Source: Pseudomonadota bacterium
Lineage (GTDB): Bacteria; Pseudomonadota; Gammaproteobacteria; Burkholderiales; Burkholderiaceae_D
Direction of reading: 5' to 3'
Length of the DNA stretch: 33,188 nt
Assembly (NCBI GenBank): GCA_021821365.1
Contig: JAKACN010000024.1
Coordinates: 1 to 33,188 of the forward strand
This document shows, piece after piece, positions 15,358 through 24,880 of the stretch. Each line of letters opens with the position of its first letter. The stretch's first letter is position 1. Position numbers and translations under genes: made by a program. The notes beneath the pieces are model-generated. The model was not told the origin of the DNA. It saw nothing but the letters and a program-made list of their open reading frames with translations, and made no database searches.

Positions 15358-18168
15358 ATGGAATTAGCAAAGTCTTTCGAGCCCGCCGAGATCGAGAAAC
15401 ACTGGCGCACGGAGTGGGAACAGCGCGGTTACTACACTGCAAGCACGCATGCCGACAAGCCCGCCTTCAGCATCCAGTTGCCGCCGCCCAACGTTACCGG
15501 CACGCTGCACATGGGCCATGCGTTCAATCAGACCGTGATGGACGGCCTGACCCGCTACTACCGCATGCGCGGCCACAACACCGCCTGGGTTCCCGGAACC
15601 GATCACGCCGGCATCGCGACGCAGATCGTGGTGGAACGCCAGCTCGACGCGCAAAAGATTTCCCGCCATGACCTCGGCCGCGAAAAATTCCTGGAGAAAG
15701 TGTGGGAGTGGAAGGAGAAATCCGGCTCCACCATCACCGGCCAGATGCGCCGCCTCGGCGCCTCCACCGACTGGACGCGCGAATACTTCACCATGGACGA
15801 GAAGATGTCCAAGGCCGTCACCGAAGTGTTCGTGCGCCTGTACGAACAGGGCCTGATCTATCGCGGCAAGCGCCTCGTCAACTGGGATCCGAAGCTGCAT
15901 ACCGCCGTATCCGACCTCGAAGTGGTGTCCGAGGAAGAAGACGGCAACATGTGGCACATCCGCTATCCGCTCGCCGACGGCAGCGGCCACATCACGGTTG
16001 CCACCACCCGTCCGGAAACCATGCTGGGCGACGTGGCGGTTGCCGTCGATCCGACGGACGAACGCTACACCCACCTCGTCGGCAAGCTGCTGAAGCTGCC
16101 GCTCACCGACCGCGAAATCCCGATCATTGCGGATGACTACGTGGACAAGGAATTCGGCACCGGCTGCGTGAAAATCACGCCGGCGCACGACTTCAACGAC
16201 TACGCGATCGGCCAGCGCCACCATCTTGCGCAGATCAACATCATGACGCTGGATGCGAAGATCAACGAGAACGCGCCCGCGAAGTACCAGGGCATGGACC
16301 GTTACGACGCGCGCAAGCAGATCGTCGCCGATCTCGAATCGCTCGGCCTGCTGGAATCGGTCAAGCCGCACAAGCTGATGGTGCCGCGCGGCGACCGCAC
16401 CGGTGTGGTGATCGAGCCGATGCTGACCGACCAGTGGTTCGTCGCCATGAGCAAGCCGGCGCCCGAGGGCACACACTTCCCCGGCAAGTCGATCGCCGAC
16501 GTCGCACTGGAAAAGGTCGCGGACGGCTCGATCAAGTTCATTCCGGAAAACTGGACCACTACCTACAACCAGTGGCTCAACAACATCCAGGACTGGTGCA
16601 TCTCCCGCCAGTTGTGGTGGGGCCACCAGATCCCGGCGTGGTACGACGAGGAAGGCAACATCTACGTCGCGCGCAACGAGGAGGAAGCCAAGGCCAAGGC
16701 CGGCTGCAAGGCATTGACCCGTGAAAGCGACGTGCTCGACACCTGGTTCTCCTCCGCGTTGGTGCCCTTCTCCTCGCTTGGCTGGCCGGAAGAAACACCG
16801 GACTACAAGATGTTCCTGCCGTCCTCCGTGCTGGTGACCGGCTTCGATATCATCTTCTTCTGGGTGGCGCGCATGGTGATGATGACCACGCACTTCACCG
16901 GCAAGGTCCCGTTCGAGAAGGTGTACGTGCACGGCCTGGTGCGCGATGCGAGTGGCCAGAAGATGTCCAAGTCCAAGGGCAACACGCTCGACCCGATCGA
17001 CCTGATCGACGGCATCGACGTCGAATCGCTGGTCGGCAAGCGCACCACCGGTCTGATGAATCCGAAGCAGGCGGAGAGCATTGCGAAAGCCACACGCAAG
17101 GAATTCCCGAACGGCATTCCTGCCTTTGGCACCGATGCATTGCGCTTCACCATGGCGAGCTACGCATCGCTCGGGCGCAACATCAACTTCGACCTGAATC
17201 GCTGCGAAGGCTATCGCAACTTCTGCAACAAGCTGTGGAACGCGACGCGCTTCGTGCTGATGAACACAGAAGGCAAGGACTGCGGCTTCGATCCCGCCAC
17301 CTGCGGCCCGGATCGCGATTTCTCGCAGGCCGACCGCTGGATCGTGTCGCTCCTGCAGCGCACCGAAGCGGAAGTCGAAAAGGGTTTTGCCGACTACCGC
17401 TTCGACAACATCGCCTCCGCGATCTACAAGTTCGTCTGGGACGAGTATTGCGACTGGTATCTGGAAGTCGCCAAGGTGCAGATCCAGAACGGCACCGAAG
17501 CGCAGCAACGCGCGACGCGCCGCACCCTGCTGCGCGTCCTGGAGACGGTGCTGCGCCTGGCGCATCCGGTCATCCCCTTCATCACCGAGCAGTTGTGGCA
17601 GACGGTCGCGCCGCTGACTGGCCGCACGCTGAATGCAGCCGGCGACTCGATCATGATCCAGCCGTATCCTCAGCCGAACCTGGACAAGCTCGACGAGCAG
17701 GCGGAAGGATGGATGACGCAACTGAAGGCGATGACCGACGCCTGCCGCAACCTGCGCGGCGAGATGCAGTTGTCGCCCGCGCAGCGCGTGCCGCTGGTCA
17801 TCGAAGCGGCTGCCGGCGAGCAGGAGCAGCTGAAATCGTTTGCGCCCTACCTGCAGGCACTCGCCAAGCTGTCCGACGTGCAGGTCGTCGACACCCTGCC
17901 GGAGTCTCCCGCTCCGGTCTCCATCGTTGGCACGGCAAAACTGATGTTGAAGGTTGAAATCGACATCGCCGCCGAACGCGAACGCCTCTCCAAGGAAATC
18001 ACCCGCCTTGAAGGCGAGATCGCCAAAGCCAATGCCAAACTCGGCAACGAAAGCTTTGTGGCCCGCGCCCCCGCGCAGGTGGTTGCCCAGGAAAAAGACC
18101 GTCTCTTGACTTTCGGAGCCACACTCCAAAAACTGCGCGAGCAGTTTGATATTCTGCAAAAGAAGTAA
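15358..18168 (+). CDS. valS: Valyl-tRNA synthetase
   Basis: A class I aminoacyl-tRNA synthetase of 936 residues that charges tRNA-Val and edits misactivated threonine. The HIGH motif appears as HMGH at residues 51-54 in [14 protein letters not shown], and KMSKS is at 535-539. The editing (CP1) domain lies between them and includes [15 protein letters not shown] and [14 protein letters not shown]. The anticodon-binding domain follows, then a C-terminal coiled coil from about residue 865 with [17 protein letters not shown]. All of this is standard bacterial ValRS. The ATG at 15358 has no clear ribosome binding site, and the initial [13 protein letters not shown] is the usual start. A very long open frame on the opposite strand is only a codon-bias shadow. 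Confidence 0.98.
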   Translation: MELAKSFEPAEIEKHWRTEWEQRGYYTASTHADKPAFSIQLPPPNVTGTLHMGHAFNQTVMDGLTRYYRMRGHNTAWVPGTDHAGIATQIVVERQLDAQKISRHDLGREKFLEKVWEWKEKSGSTITGQMRRLGASTDWTREYFTMDEKMSKAVTEVFVRLYEQGLIYRGKRLVNWDPKLHTAVSDLEVVSEEEDGNMWHIRYPLADGSGHITVATTRPETMLGDVAVAVDPTDERYTHLVGKLLKLPLTDREIPIIADDYVDKEFGTGCVKITPAHDFNDYAIGQRHHLAQINIMTLDAKINENAPAKYQGMDRYDARKQIVADLESLGLLESVKPHKLMVPRGDRTGVVIEPMLTDQWFVAMSKPAPEGTHFPGKSIADVALEKVADGSIKFIPENWTTTYNQWLNNIQDWCISRQLWWGHQIPAWYDEEGNIYVARNEEEAKAKAGCKALTRESDVLDTWFSSALVPFSSLGWPEETPDYKMFLPSSVLVTGFDIIFFWVARMVMMTTHFTGKVPFEKVYVHGLVRDASGQKMSKSKGNTLDPIDLIDGIDVESLVGKRTTGLMNPKQAESIAKATRKEFPNGIPAFGTDALRFTMASYASLGRNINFDLNRCEGYRNFCNKLWNATRFVLMNTEGKDCGFDPATCGPDRDFSQADRWIVSLLQRTEAEVEKGFADYRFDNIASAIYKFVWDEYCDWYLEVAKVQIQNGTEAQQRATRRTLLRVLETVLRLAHPVIPFITEQLWQTVAPLTGRTLNAAGDSIMIQPYPQPNLDKLDEQAEGWMTQLKAMTDACRNLRGEMQLSPAQRVPLVIEAAAGEQEQLKSFAPYLQALAKLSDVQVVDTLPESPAPVSIVGTAKLMLKVEIDIAAERERLSKEITRLEGEIAKANAKLGNESFVARAPAQVVAQEKDRLLTFGATLQKLREQFDILQKK

Positions 18169-18185
18169 CGATTGAAGGCCCCAAA

Positions 18186-18223
18186 CTTCTGCTCTGTTCG
18201 CCATTGGGTGAACAGAGCAGAAG
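18186..18223. repeat. Perfect 14-bp inverted repeat downstream of valS
   Basis: CTTCTGCTCTGTTC (18186-18199) is the exact complement of GAACAGAGCAGAAG (18210-18223), with a 10-base loop. It lies 18 bases after the valS stop. No T tract follows on the plus strand, so simple intrinsic termination is not assured. It could be a processing or RNA-stability element or a protein-binding site. Confidence 0.6.
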
Positions 18224-18294
18224 CGTACTTTCCGGATCGGGCAACAGCGCCCAGGCCGGCAGGGACACATATTCCAATCCGAGGAGACGACAAG

Positions 18295-18744
18295 ATGATT
18301 CGACGATTAGTCACTTTCGGCCTGGCGGCGGCCACCCTCGCCGCCTCCGGCGCTTGGGCGCAGGAAGCATCGCCGGTCGGCGTGTGGAAGACCATCGATG
18401 ACCATACGGGCAAACCGAAATCGCTGGTGCGCATCAGCGAAAACAATGGCGAACTGCGCGGCAAGATCGAAAAATTGTTCCGCGATGCCGGCGAAGACCA
18501 GAATCCGACGTGCGACAAGTGCGAAGGGCCGCTGAAAGACCAGCCGATCGTCGGTATGACGATCATCACCGGCATGAAGAAGGACGGCGACGAATATAAC
18601 GGTGGCCAGATTCTCGATCCGGCCAATGGCAAGGTCTACAAGAGCAAGATGTCCATGACCGACGGCGGCAGGAAGCTGGACGTGCGCGGCTACATCGGCG
18701 TGCCGCTGCTCGGCCGCACACAAACTTGGGTCCGTGCGGAGTAA
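18295..18744 (+). CDS. DUF2147 family secreted protein
   Basis: A 149-residue secreted protein. Residues 1-22 are a signal peptide ending in AWAQ. The mature part matches DUF2147: SPVGVWKTIDDHTGKPKSLVRI, a G-x-L-x-G-K-I-x-K-L-F strand, a CDKCEG pair of cysteines, PIVGMTIITGMKKDG, and DPANGKVYKSKMSM followed by KLDVRGYIGVPLLGRTQTWVR at the C-terminus. The domain is predicted to be a small beta barrel; no biochemical function is established. GAGGAG lies 8 bases before the ATG at 18295, so the longer upstream reading is rejected. It is followed by a strong terminator and is probably monocistronic. Confidence 0.88.
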   Translation: MIRRLVTFGLAAATLAASGAWAQEASPVGVWKTIDDHTGKPKSLVRISENNGELRGKIEKLFRDAGEDQNPTCDKCEGPLKDQPIVGMTIITGMKKDGDEYNGGQILDPANGKVYKSKMSMTDGGRKLDVRGYIGVPLLGRTQTWVRAE

Positions 18745-18756
18745 GGAGCGACGCAA

Positions 18757-18784
18757 TGAAAAAGGCGCCCCGGGCGCCTTTTCG
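18757..18784. terminator. Bidirectional Rho-independent terminator
   Basis: GGCGCC-CCG-GGCGCC is flanked by an A run on the left and TTTT on the right. The A run serves as a T tract for the minus strand. It lies between the DUF2147 gene and the convergent SMR exporter gene and can stop both. Confidence 0.85.
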
Positions 18785-18804
18785 TCTTGAACCTCCGCCG
18801 GCAA

Positions 18805-19137
18805 TCAGTGCGTCAGCTTCAGACCGATGATGCCGATCACAATCAGCGCGACGCAGCCCAGCCGGATTCCCGTCGCCGGCTCATTGAACAGCAGGATGCC
18901 GACAATCGCCGCGCCGGCCGCGCCCATCCCGGTCCACACCGCATAGGCCGTCCCGACAGGCAGCGTCTTCAAGGTCCAGCCCACCATCACGAAGCTGACC
19001 AGTGACACCCCCAGGCCTGCAACGGCATAGCCCCAGCGCGTGTAGCCTTCCGACTGCTTGAACAGGATCACCCACAGGATCTCAAGCAAACCGGCGATAA
19101 ACAGTACTGTCCAGGCCAAGTTGAAACCTCTTTTCAC
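18805..19137 (-). CDS. sugE: Small multidrug resistance family exporter, Gdx/SugE subtype
   Basis: A 110-residue four-helix inner membrane protein that works as a dual-topology dimer. The conserved glutamate is in AGLLEILWVI in helix 1. The signature VGTAYAVWTGMGAAGAAIVGI fits the SugE/Gdx subtype, whose known members export guanidinium, better than EmrE. Helix 4 reads RLGCVALIVIGIIGLKL. It starts 15 bases after the hydratase gene stops, so the two are probably cotranscribed. I find no guanidine riboswitch upstream. Substrate (guanidinium or quaternary ammonium) is inferred from subtype only. Confidence 0.88.
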   Translation of the reverse strand: MKRGFNLAWTVLFIAGLLEILWVILFKQSEGYTRWGYAVAGLGVSLVSFVMVGWTLKTLPVGTAYAVWTGMGAAGAAIVGILLFNEPATGIRLGCVALIVIGIIGLKLTH

Positions 19138-19152
19138 CGAAAGGAGCGACTC

Positions 19153-19983
19153 TCAGACGAAAGATACGGTCAGGCCCGGCAGGCTGACACCCGAAAAGGC
19201 CGAGGTCCAGGTTTCGCCCGGCTTGATCGGGCACACATCGGTCCAGGTCCCGGTCGTAATGATCTCGCCAGCCGACAAGGGCGGAAACTGCGGCTGCGTC
19301 TTGAGCACCTCGTACAAATGCCACAGGGCATGCAGCGGACTCCCAAGGACATCGCTGCCGAATCCGGCGGAGCGCAATTCGTCGCCGCAGGACAGCGACA
19401 GGGTCGCATGCGCCAGGACATTCCCGAGATTGCGTCGGCTGGCCGCCGACAAAACCTTCGGCTCGCCGATGATCAGGGATCCGTGCAGGCCGAAGGCAGC
19501 AATCGAATCCACCATTTCGAACTTCCAGTCCGGAAACGGGCAGACGACGATCTCGAAGGCATGCGCCATCCATTCGATGCATGAGGCCAACTCGTCGATG
19601 GTCGCCTCCGCCGACGGGGTCTTGCCCAGCCGAAAGACAAGCTCCGGTCCGATGCGCGGCTGCAAGGCGCCCTGCAGGCTCTGGATGCCGCGGTTGTCTT
19701 CGGTGTAACGCACGGTTGCGTCAAAGATCGGTGTCCAGATGGGCGTGCGGATCGGGTCGACGATGCCGTAGCGCGACCAGATCTTGCGGTTGGTAAAGCC
19801 GACTTTGCGGCCGATCATGGTCTCGCCTTGTGCGGTACGGATATCGATCAGGCTCTTGACGATATCGTAACTATCCGCCAGCGACAGACTTGCGTTCGCC
19901 GACAGCGGCGGTATCAGTTCAGCCTTGGCGCGCGCATCGAGCAATTGGTGCGCATAGCGGTTGGCTTGGGTGGACATCAGCAT
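19153..19983 (-). CDS. 2-keto-4-pentenoate hydratase / fumarylacetoacetase-fold protein
   Basis: A 276-residue protein of the MhpD-type hydratase family. These enzymes add water to 2-hydroxypenta-2,4-dienoate or related enols in aromatic meta-cleavage pathways, or decarboxylate oxalocrotonate. Family features are the N-terminal helical region with an AYDIVKSL-like helix (here SYDIVKSLIDIRT), IGRKVGFTNR, the metal-binding RIGPELVFRL, then an EIVV / DWKF metal-site region and GSLIIG. No other aromatic-degradation gene is nearby, so its substrate is unknown. The ATG at 19983 or 19977 may be the start; neither has a good ribosome binding site. A TATAAT at 20146-20151 implies a leader of about 155 bases. 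It is probably cotranscribed with the downstream SMR exporter. Confidence 0.82.
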   Translation of the reverse strand: MLMSTQANRYAHQLLDARAKAELIPPLSANASLSLADSYDIVKSLIDIRTAQGETMIGRKVGFTNRKIWSRYGIVDPIRTPIWTPIFDATVRYTEDNRGIQSLQGALQPRIGPELVFRLGKTPSAEATIDELASCIEWMAHAFEIVVCPFPDWKFEMVDSIAAFGLHGSLIIGEPKVLSAASRRNLGNVLAHATLSLSCGDELRSAGFGSDVLGSPLHALWHLYEVLKTQPQFPPLSAGEIITTGTWTDVCPIKPGETWTSAFSGVSLPGLTVSFV

Positions 19984-20289
19984 GGCGGGACTCGATCGAA
20001 AAAGAGGCGGCGCGGGAGCACTCGCCCTGCGGCTTCCGGGCCGACCCGCACACGCCGGGCGGGCGCCATACCGCAGGATTGCGCGCGGGATGGCATTTTC
20101 TCAGGCAAAAAAGTGCGCCCGTGCGAAAATGGGCATAAAAGGGACATTATAGGGGCAAGTTTGCAGATTTCTTAAGAGGCCGGGGAGACCACCGTATTTT
20201 TACGGATGTCAGGCAGACAACTCCGTGGAAAGGTTCCCTGCCGGTCGTCGTATCGATGAAATTTGCGGAAGTGAGGACTTCCTGACTTC
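19984..20289. other. 306-base gap between the hydratase gene and ruvB
   Basis: It contains a minus-strand TATAAT (20146-20151) for the hydratase operon and several small hairpins: GGAAGT/ACTTCC at 20267-20282 and CCGTA/TACGG at 20192-20205. None has a clear T tract, so the end of the ruvB transcript is not obvious. I see no gene in it. Its lower GC part around 20095-20175 suits a promoter region. Confidence 0.5.
20146..20151 (-). promoter_or_regulatory. -10 element for the hydratase-sugE unit
   Basis: TATAAT on the minus strand. The -35 region 16-18 bases upstream is poor. The predicted start near 20139 gives a leader of about 155 bases. Confidence 0.45.
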
Positions 20290-21345
20290 TCAGGACTGCT
20301 CCCACAGATCGCCGTTCTGGCTGCGCGGGGCTGTCGCCCCGAAATGCGTGTAGGCGATCGGCGTGGCGATCCTGCCGCGTGGCGTGCGCTGTAAATAGCC
20401 CTGCTGGATGAGATATGGTTCGAGCACGTCCTCGATGGTGTCGCGCTCTTCGCCGATGGCTGCCGCCAGGTTGTCGAGGCCGACCGGACCGCCGTTGAAC
20501 TTGAACAACACCGCTTCCAGCAGCTTGCGGTCCATAACGTCAAACCCGACCGGATCGACATCGAGCATCTTCAGCGCCGCATCCGCCATGTCCTTGGTGA
20601 TCTTGCCAGTGCCCTTGACCTCCGCATAGTCGCGCACACGGCGCAACAGACGGTTTGCAATACGTGGTGTGCCGCGGCTGCGGCGGGCAATTTCCAGGGC
20701 GCCTTCATCGACGATCACCGCATTGAGCAAGGACGCGCTGCGGGTCACGATCCTTGCCAGCTCCTCGGGCGTGTAAAACTCGAGCCGCGCCACGATGCCG
20801 AAGCGATCGCGCAGGGGATTGGTCAGCATGCCGGCGCGCGTGGTCGCGCCGACCAGTGTGAAGGGCTGCAGGTCCAGCCGCACCGAACGCGCAGCCGGCC
20901 CTTCGCCGATCATGATGTCGATCTGATAGTCTTCCAGTGCCGGATACAGGATTTCCTCGACCACGGGCGACAGCCGGTGGATTTCATCGATGAACAGCAC
21001 ATCGTTCGGCTCGAGGTTGGTCAGCAAGGCCGCCAGATCGCCGGCCCGCTCCAGCACGGGGCCGGAGGTCTGGCGCAAGTTGACGCCCATTTCGCGCGCA
21101 ATGATGTGCGCCAGGGTCGTCTTGCCCAGCCCCGGCGGTCCGAACAGCAACGTGTGGTCCAGCGCTTCCCGGCGCTGGCGCGCAGCGGCGATGAAAATTT
21201 CCAGCTGGCCGTGGATCTTTTCCTGCCCGACATACTCGTCCAGCTGCTTCGGGCGCAAAGCGCGCTCGACCGCCTCCTCGTTGCTGGAAGCCGGCGTGGC
21301 GGCAATGATCCGATGTTCCGTGAAATTATCGGTCTGGATACTCAT
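20290..21345 (-). CDS. ruvB: Holliday junction branch migration ATPase RuvB
   Basis: A 351-residue AAA+ ATPase that drives branch migration of Holliday junctions as a hexameric ring loaded by RuvA. Walker A is [11 protein letters not shown], Walker B is FIDEIHRL, sensor 1 is LVGATTRAG and the arginine-finger region is LRDRFGI. The C-terminal winged-helix domain has [32 protein letters not shown]. The N-terminal extension before [12 protein letters not shown] is normal for betaproteobacteria. It starts 15 bases after ruvA stops, so the two genes form one unit. Confidence 0.97.
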   Translation of the reverse strand: MSIQTDNFTEHRIIAATPASSNEEAVERALRPKQLDEYVGQEKIHGQLEIFIAAARQRREALDHTLLFGPPGLGKTTLAHIIAREMGVNLRQTSGPVLERAGDLAALLTNLEPNDVLFIDEIHRLSPVVEEILYPALEDYQIDIMIGEGPAARSVRLDLQPFTLVGATTRAGMLTNPLRDRFGIVARLEFYTPEELARIVTRSASLLNAVIVDEGALEIARRSRGTPRIANRLLRRVRDYAEVKGTGKITKDMADAALKMLDVDPVGFDVMDRKLLEAVLFKFNGGPVGLDNLAAAIGEERDTIEDVLEPYLIQQGYLQRTPRGRIATPIAYTHFGATAPRSQNGDLWEQS

Positions 21346-21360
21346 GACGCGGTTCCTTCG

Positions 21361-21939
21361 TTACGCCTTGGACAATGCCTTGAGCGCCAGCTTGATGCCT
21401 TCCGAGACGCCCGTACCCGCCGGCACCTGCTTCAGCGCCAGCATCGCTTCCTTGTCCGAATAGCCGAGCGCAATCAATGCGTTCAGGATGTCGGAGGTGG
21501 CGTCCTGTGCCGCCGTACCGCCGACGGCCCCCAGGTCCGCTCCCAGCTTGCCCTTGAGCTCCAGCAGCAGGCGTTCGGCGGTTTTCTTGCCGATACCGGG
21601 AACCCTGGTCAGCCGGCCTGATTCCTGCAAGGTGATCGCCTGCGACAGATCTGCCACCGACATGCCGGACAGGATGGACAATGCCGTGCGTGCGCCGATA
21701 CCGGAAATCTTGATCAGCTGCCTGAACACATTGCGTTCCTCGGCCGTGCCAAAACCATACAGCAGGTGCGCATCCTCGCGCACCGCAAGATGCGTCAGCA
21801 GCACCACCTTCTCGCCCATGGCGGGCAGGTTGTAGAACGTGCTCATCGGCACATCGATTTCGTAGCCGACGCCGTTGCAGTCGACGAGCAACTGGGGCGG
21901 ATTTTTCTCAAGCAGCGTTCCGGAGATGCGGCCTATCAT
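21361..21939 (-). CDS. ruvA: Holliday junction branch migration complex subunit RuvA
   Basis: A DNA-binding protein of 192 residues that forms tetramers on four-way junctions and recruits RuvB. Domain I begins [15 protein letters not shown] with [12 protein letters not shown]. Two helix-hairpin-helix motifs follow, [16 protein letters not shown] and [22 protein letters not shown]. Domain III, at about residues 145-192, contains [18 protein letters not shown], which contacts RuvB. The ATG at 21939 is the family start; upstream residues in the same frame have no similarity. No strong ribosome binding site precedes it. It is separated from ruvC by a plus-strand gene, which is unusual for a ruv cluster. 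Confidence 0.96.
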   Translation of the reverse strand: MIGRISGTLLEKNPPQLLVDCNGVGYEIDVPMSTFYNLPAMGEKVVLLTHLAVREDAHLLYGFGTAEERNVFRQLIKISGIGARTALSILSGMSVADLSQAITLQESGRLTRVPGIGKKTAERLLLELKGKLGADLGAVGGTAAQDATSDILNALIALGYSDKEAMLALKQVPAGTGVSEGIKLALKALSKA

Positions 21940-22237
21940 GGCGAATAATGAGTTGAAAAAGTTGCGGAATTGCTGGAAATCGCAGACCGGGTTGCATAGC
22001 GGCTCCGCCCTCAATAGAAGGCGGCATGACTACTGTTTTTTTCCACAGTCTTTCAGTGGAATCATACAGGACATTCGAGTCCGGTCCCATAAAAACAAGC
22101 GAGGCACCACCTCTTCAGAGTTGCCTTTGCAACAAGAATCTTTTTCCCATTGAAATGGCTCCAATTGAACTGGCAGAACCGTCAGCGTCGGCGTATTCCG
22201 GTGCAAGGCGTTCAAACTTGAAGCGCCGAAGGGTTTC
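21940..22237. other. 298-base divergent gap between ruvA and the HELAH membrane protein gene
   Basis: This region is visibly less GC-rich than its surroundings. It must hold the ruvA promoter on the minus strand and any promoter for the plus-strand gene at 22238. I see only weak -10 candidates and small palindromes (GTTGC/GCAAC at 22119-22132; CCATTGAAATGG near 22147). No gene is convincing. Confidence 0.45.
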
Positions 22238-22711
22238 TTGAAATGGCAACCGCGCTTGCGCGTGCAACGCATGTTCCGAAAGAGATATGTACGACGTCCG
22301 CTTTTCTGGGCGACGACCCTGCTCGGCATGATCTGGGCTTCGCCGGTGACCTTGTTCGGCCTTTTGATCGGACTGCCGGTCGCCTTATTTAGCGGACATC
22401 TGCACGTCGTGCGCGGCCATACCGTCGCCCTGCTGGCGCGCGGGCCGATCGCCGACTGGCTGCTGAAGCATCACCCTTTCGGCCCCATGAACGCCATGGC
22501 GCTCGGCCATGTCGTGATCGCGGAACACCAGGGCCTCTCGTCGCGGGTGCTCATCCACGAACTCGCACACGTCCGGCAGGCTGCGCGCTGGGGACCGCTG
22601 TTTCCGTTTGCCTATCTTGCGTCCAGCATCTGGGCCTTCATGCGCGGCCGCGACGCCTATTGGCACAACCGCTTCGAAATCGCGGCACGCAAGGCGGAGA
22701 AGCGCTTCTAG
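22238..22711 (+). CDS. Membrane protein with a HELAH zinc-metallopeptidase-like motif, function unknown
   Basis: A 157-residue protein that I cannot name. Two hydrophobic segments near residues 22-52 suggest membrane anchoring. The C-terminal half reads [10 protein letters not shown] at 105-114, an HExxH-like motif (HELAH, 107-111). A following [13 protein letters not shown] segment and RFEIAAR place a glutamate (147) where gluzincins have the third zinc ligand. This layout recurs in small uncharacterised bacterial proteins. Real protease activity is not shown. The start is uncertain: TTG at 22238 with a weak GAAGGG, or ATG at 22271. It lies between ruvA and ruvC on the opposite strand, and its TAG stop shares the CTAG tetranucleotide with the ruvC stop. 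Confidence 0.7.
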   Translation: MKWQPRLRVQRMFRKRYVRRPLFWATTLLGMIWASPVTLFGLLIGLPVALFSGHLHVVRGHTVALLARGPIADWLLKHHPFGPMNAMALGHVVIAEHQGLSSRVLIHELAHVRQAARWGPLFPFAYLASSIWAFMRGRDAYWHNRFEIAARKAEKRF

Positions 22712-23250
22712 CCGATCAGCCGTCCGCGCCGCACGCGCAATCCTTTCTTCGCCAGCGCCGGCGCCAGCCCGCCCAACGTCGACAAGGCTTCGCCGCTATG
22801 CGCATGACAGATCGCCACACCGAGCGCATCGGCCGCGTCGGTGCTCGGCGTGCCGGACAACATCAGCAGGCGCTGCACCATGTCCTGCACCTGCTGCTTC
22901 TGCGCCTTGCCATGGCCGACGACCGCCTGCTTGATCTGCAGCGCGGTGTATTCAGCCACCGCCAGATCTGCACTCACCAGCGCGCAAATCGCCGCGCCAC
23001 GCGCCTGCCCGAGCAGCAGCGTCGATTGCGGATTGACGTTGACGAACACCTTTTCGATCGCCGCGCAGTCGGGCGCATAGGTGCGGATGATTTCTGAAAC
23101 GCCGCCGAGGATGGTTTTCAGCCGTTGCGGCAAGTCTGCGTCGGGAGTCTTGATGGTGCCGGAAGCAACGTAGCTAAGCTTGTTGCCCTGCTTGAGGATC
23201 ACGCCGAAACCGGTAGTGCGGAGGCCGGGGTCGATGCCGAGGATTTTCAT
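22708..23250 (-). CDS. ruvC: Crossover junction endodeoxyribonuclease RuvC
   Basis: A 180-residue RNase H-fold nuclease that cuts Holliday junctions symmetrically as a dimer. The catalytic acids are visible in [12 protein letters not shown] (Asp7), AAIEKVFVN (the second acid) and the C-terminal [14 protein letters not shown] (the last two Asp). The length is typical. It lies downstream of purH after 42 bases containing a strong hairpin whose 3' arm reaches to 6 bases from the ATG. It is separated from ruvA and ruvB by a convergent gene and a gap, so it must be transcribed with purH or from its own start rather than in a simple ruvCAB unit. Confidence 0.96.
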   Translation of the reverse strand: MKILGIDPGLRTTGFGVILKQGNKLSYVASGTIKTPDADLPQRLKTILGGVSEIIRTYAPDCAAIEKVFVNVNPQSTLLLGQARGAAICALVSADLAVAEYTALQIKQAVVGHGKAQKQQVQDMVQRLLMLSGTPSTDAADALGVAICHAHSGEALSTLGGLAPALAKKGLRVRRGRLIG

Positions 23251-23256
23251 GCGTCA

Positions 23257-23282
23257 GCCGTTCCCGCTTGCACGGGAACGGC
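23257..23282. repeat. 10-bp palindrome between purH and ruvC, REP-like
   Basis: GCCGTTCCCG (23257-23266) and CGGGAACGGC (23273-23282) are perfect complements around a 6-base loop. It resembles the dispersed TTCCCGC...GCGGGAA palindromes of betaproteobacteria. On the minus strand its 3' arm includes the only purine-rich stretch (CGGGAACGG) before the ruvC ATG, so it may affect ruvC translation. Confidence 0.55.
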
Positions 23283-23292
23283 GCTCAAAATA

Positions 23293-24858
23293 TCAGTGAC
23301 GGAAGTGCCGCGTGCCGGTAAACAGCATCACCACACCGCGCTCATCCGCTGCGTCGATCACTTCCTGGTCGCGCATCGAGCCACCCGGATGGATCACACA
23401 GGTGGCACCCGCATCGACCACCACGTCGAGGCCGTCGCGGAACGGGAAGAAGGCGTCCGACGCAACCGCCGAGCCCGCCAGCGACAGGCCTGCGTTCTGC
23501 GCCTTGATCGACGCAATGCGCGCGGAATCAACGCGGCTCATCTGGCCCGCACCGACGCCGAGGGTCATGCCATTGGCGCAGAAGACGATCGCATTCGATT
23601 TCACGAACTTGGCGACGCGCCATGCGAACATCAGGTCCTGCAACTGTTGCGGCGTCGGCTGCTTTTTGGTCACTACCTTCAACTCCGCCACGGCGACGTT
23701 CTTCGCATCCGGCGATTGCAGCAGCATTCCGCCGCCGACACGCTTGCAGTCGTAGGTATTCACAACGCGCGCCAAGGGAATTTCGAGCAGGCGCACGTTC
23801 TGCTTCGGCGAGAAAACCTGCCTTGCCTCGGCAGTGAATGACGGCGCGATCAGCACTTCGACGAATTGCTTCGATATCGCTTCCGCTGCCTTGCCGTCCA
23901 GTTCGCAATTGAAGGCGATGATACCGCCGAAGGCCGAGGTCGGATCGGTCTGGAAGGCCTTGGAATAGGCTTCCAGCGCATCGGCGCCAATCGCCACGCC
24001 GCAGGGGTTGGCGTGCTTGATGATCACGCATGCCGTTTCATCAAACGTTTTCACGCACTCCCATGCCGCGTCCGCATCGGCGATGTTGTTGTAGGACAGT
24101 TCCTTGCCCTGCAATTGTTTGTAGTTCGCGAGCGCGCCGGCCATCGGCACAATGTCGCGGTAGAACGCAGCGGACTGGTGCGGGTTCTCGCCGTAGCGCA
24201 TCTCCTGCACCTTTTCGAAATGCAGGTTGAGCGTCTGCGGATAGGCGCTGCGCGTCGCGTGCTGCTTGTCCTCGCCGAGCGCGGTCAGGTAATTGGTGAT
24301 CGCGCCATCGTATTGCGCGGTGTGCGCGAACACCTTTTTCGCCAGCGCGAACTTCGTGTCGTAGCTGACGTCGCCCTTGTTCGACTTCATTTCGACCAGC
24401 ACGCGGCCGTAGTCGGCTGGATCGCAGATCACCACCACGTCCTTATGATTCTTTGCAGAGGAACGCAGCATGGTCGGGCCGCCGATGTCGATGTTTTCAA
24501 TCGCGTCTTCCAGCGAGCACTGCTCCTTGGCCACCGTCTGCTGGAACGGGTACAGGTTCACCACCACCATGTCGATCGTCGGGATGCCGTGCTTCTGCAG
24601 CGCCGCCACGTGTTCGGGCAGATCGCGGCGAGCGAGGATGCCGCCATGGACCTTCGGATGCAGCGTCTTCACGCGGCCGTCGAGCATTTCCGGAAAACCG
24701 GTGTAGTCCGCAACTTCGGTCACCTTCACGCCGTTGTCGGCCAGCAGCTTGGCCGTGCCGCCGGTGGACAGAATGTTCACGCCCAATGCGGAGAGTGCCT
24801 TGGCGAAATCAAGAACGCCGGTCTTGTCGGAGACCGAAATGAGTGCCTGTTTGATCAT
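23293..24858 (-). CDS. purH: Bifunctional AICAR transformylase / IMP cyclohydrolase
   Basis: A 521-residue cytoplasmic enzyme catalysing the last two steps of IMP synthesis. The N-terminal IMP cyclohydrolase domain (about 1-195, MGS-like fold) has [26 protein letters not shown], and [16 protein letters not shown]. The AICAR transformylase domain follows, with [28 protein letters not shown] (the catalytic Lys-His of the AICAR site), [11 protein letters not shown], and a C-terminal [11 protein letters not shown] and [14 protein letters not shown]. The ATG at 24858 gives the standard start. It follows fis after 78 bases containing a two-part inverted-repeat structure and precedes ruvC. Confidence 0.98.
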   Translation of the reverse strand: MIKQALISVSDKTGVLDFAKALSALGVNILSTGGTAKLLADNGVKVTEVADYTGFPEMLDGRVKTLHPKVHGGILARRDLPEHVAALQKHGIPTIDMVVVNLYPFQQTVAKEQCSLEDAIENIDIGGPTMLRSSAKNHKDVVVICDPADYGRVLVEMKSNKGDVSYDTKFALAKKVFAHTAQYDGAITNYLTALGEDKQHATRSAYPQTLNLHFEKVQEMRYGENPHQSAAFYRDIVPMAGALANYKQLQGKELSYNNIADADAAWECVKTFDETACVIIKHANPCGVAIGADALEAYSKAFQTDPTSAFGGIIAFNCELDGKAAEAISKQFVEVLIAPSFTAEARQVFSPKQNVRLLEIPLARVVNTYDCKRVGGGMLLQSPDAKNVAVAELKVVTKKQPTPQQLQDLMFAWRVAKFVKSNAIVFCANGMTLGVGAGQMSRVDSARIASIKAQNAGLSLAGSAVASDAFFPFRDGLDVVVDAGATCVIHPGGSMRDQEVIDAADERGVVMLFTGTRHFRH

Positions 24859-24880
24859 GATGAAGTGCAGGAAGTGATTG

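Noticed and set aside
15364-18270. A 968-residue open frame on the minus strand antisense to valS
   Set aside because: It mirrors valS codon bias in GC-rich DNA, has no recognisable domain, and valS is certain on the other strand.
20116-20125. A CGC-ACGG-GCG hairpin in the hydratase-sugE leader, reminiscent of a guanidine-II riboswitch arm
   Set aside because: The stem is only 3 bp and a second ACGR-loop hairpin is missing, so the class definition is not met.
22030-22329. A 99-residue minus-strand frame upstream of ruvA
   Set aside because: No similarity, no ribosome binding site, and it overlaps the better supported plus-strand gene at 22238.
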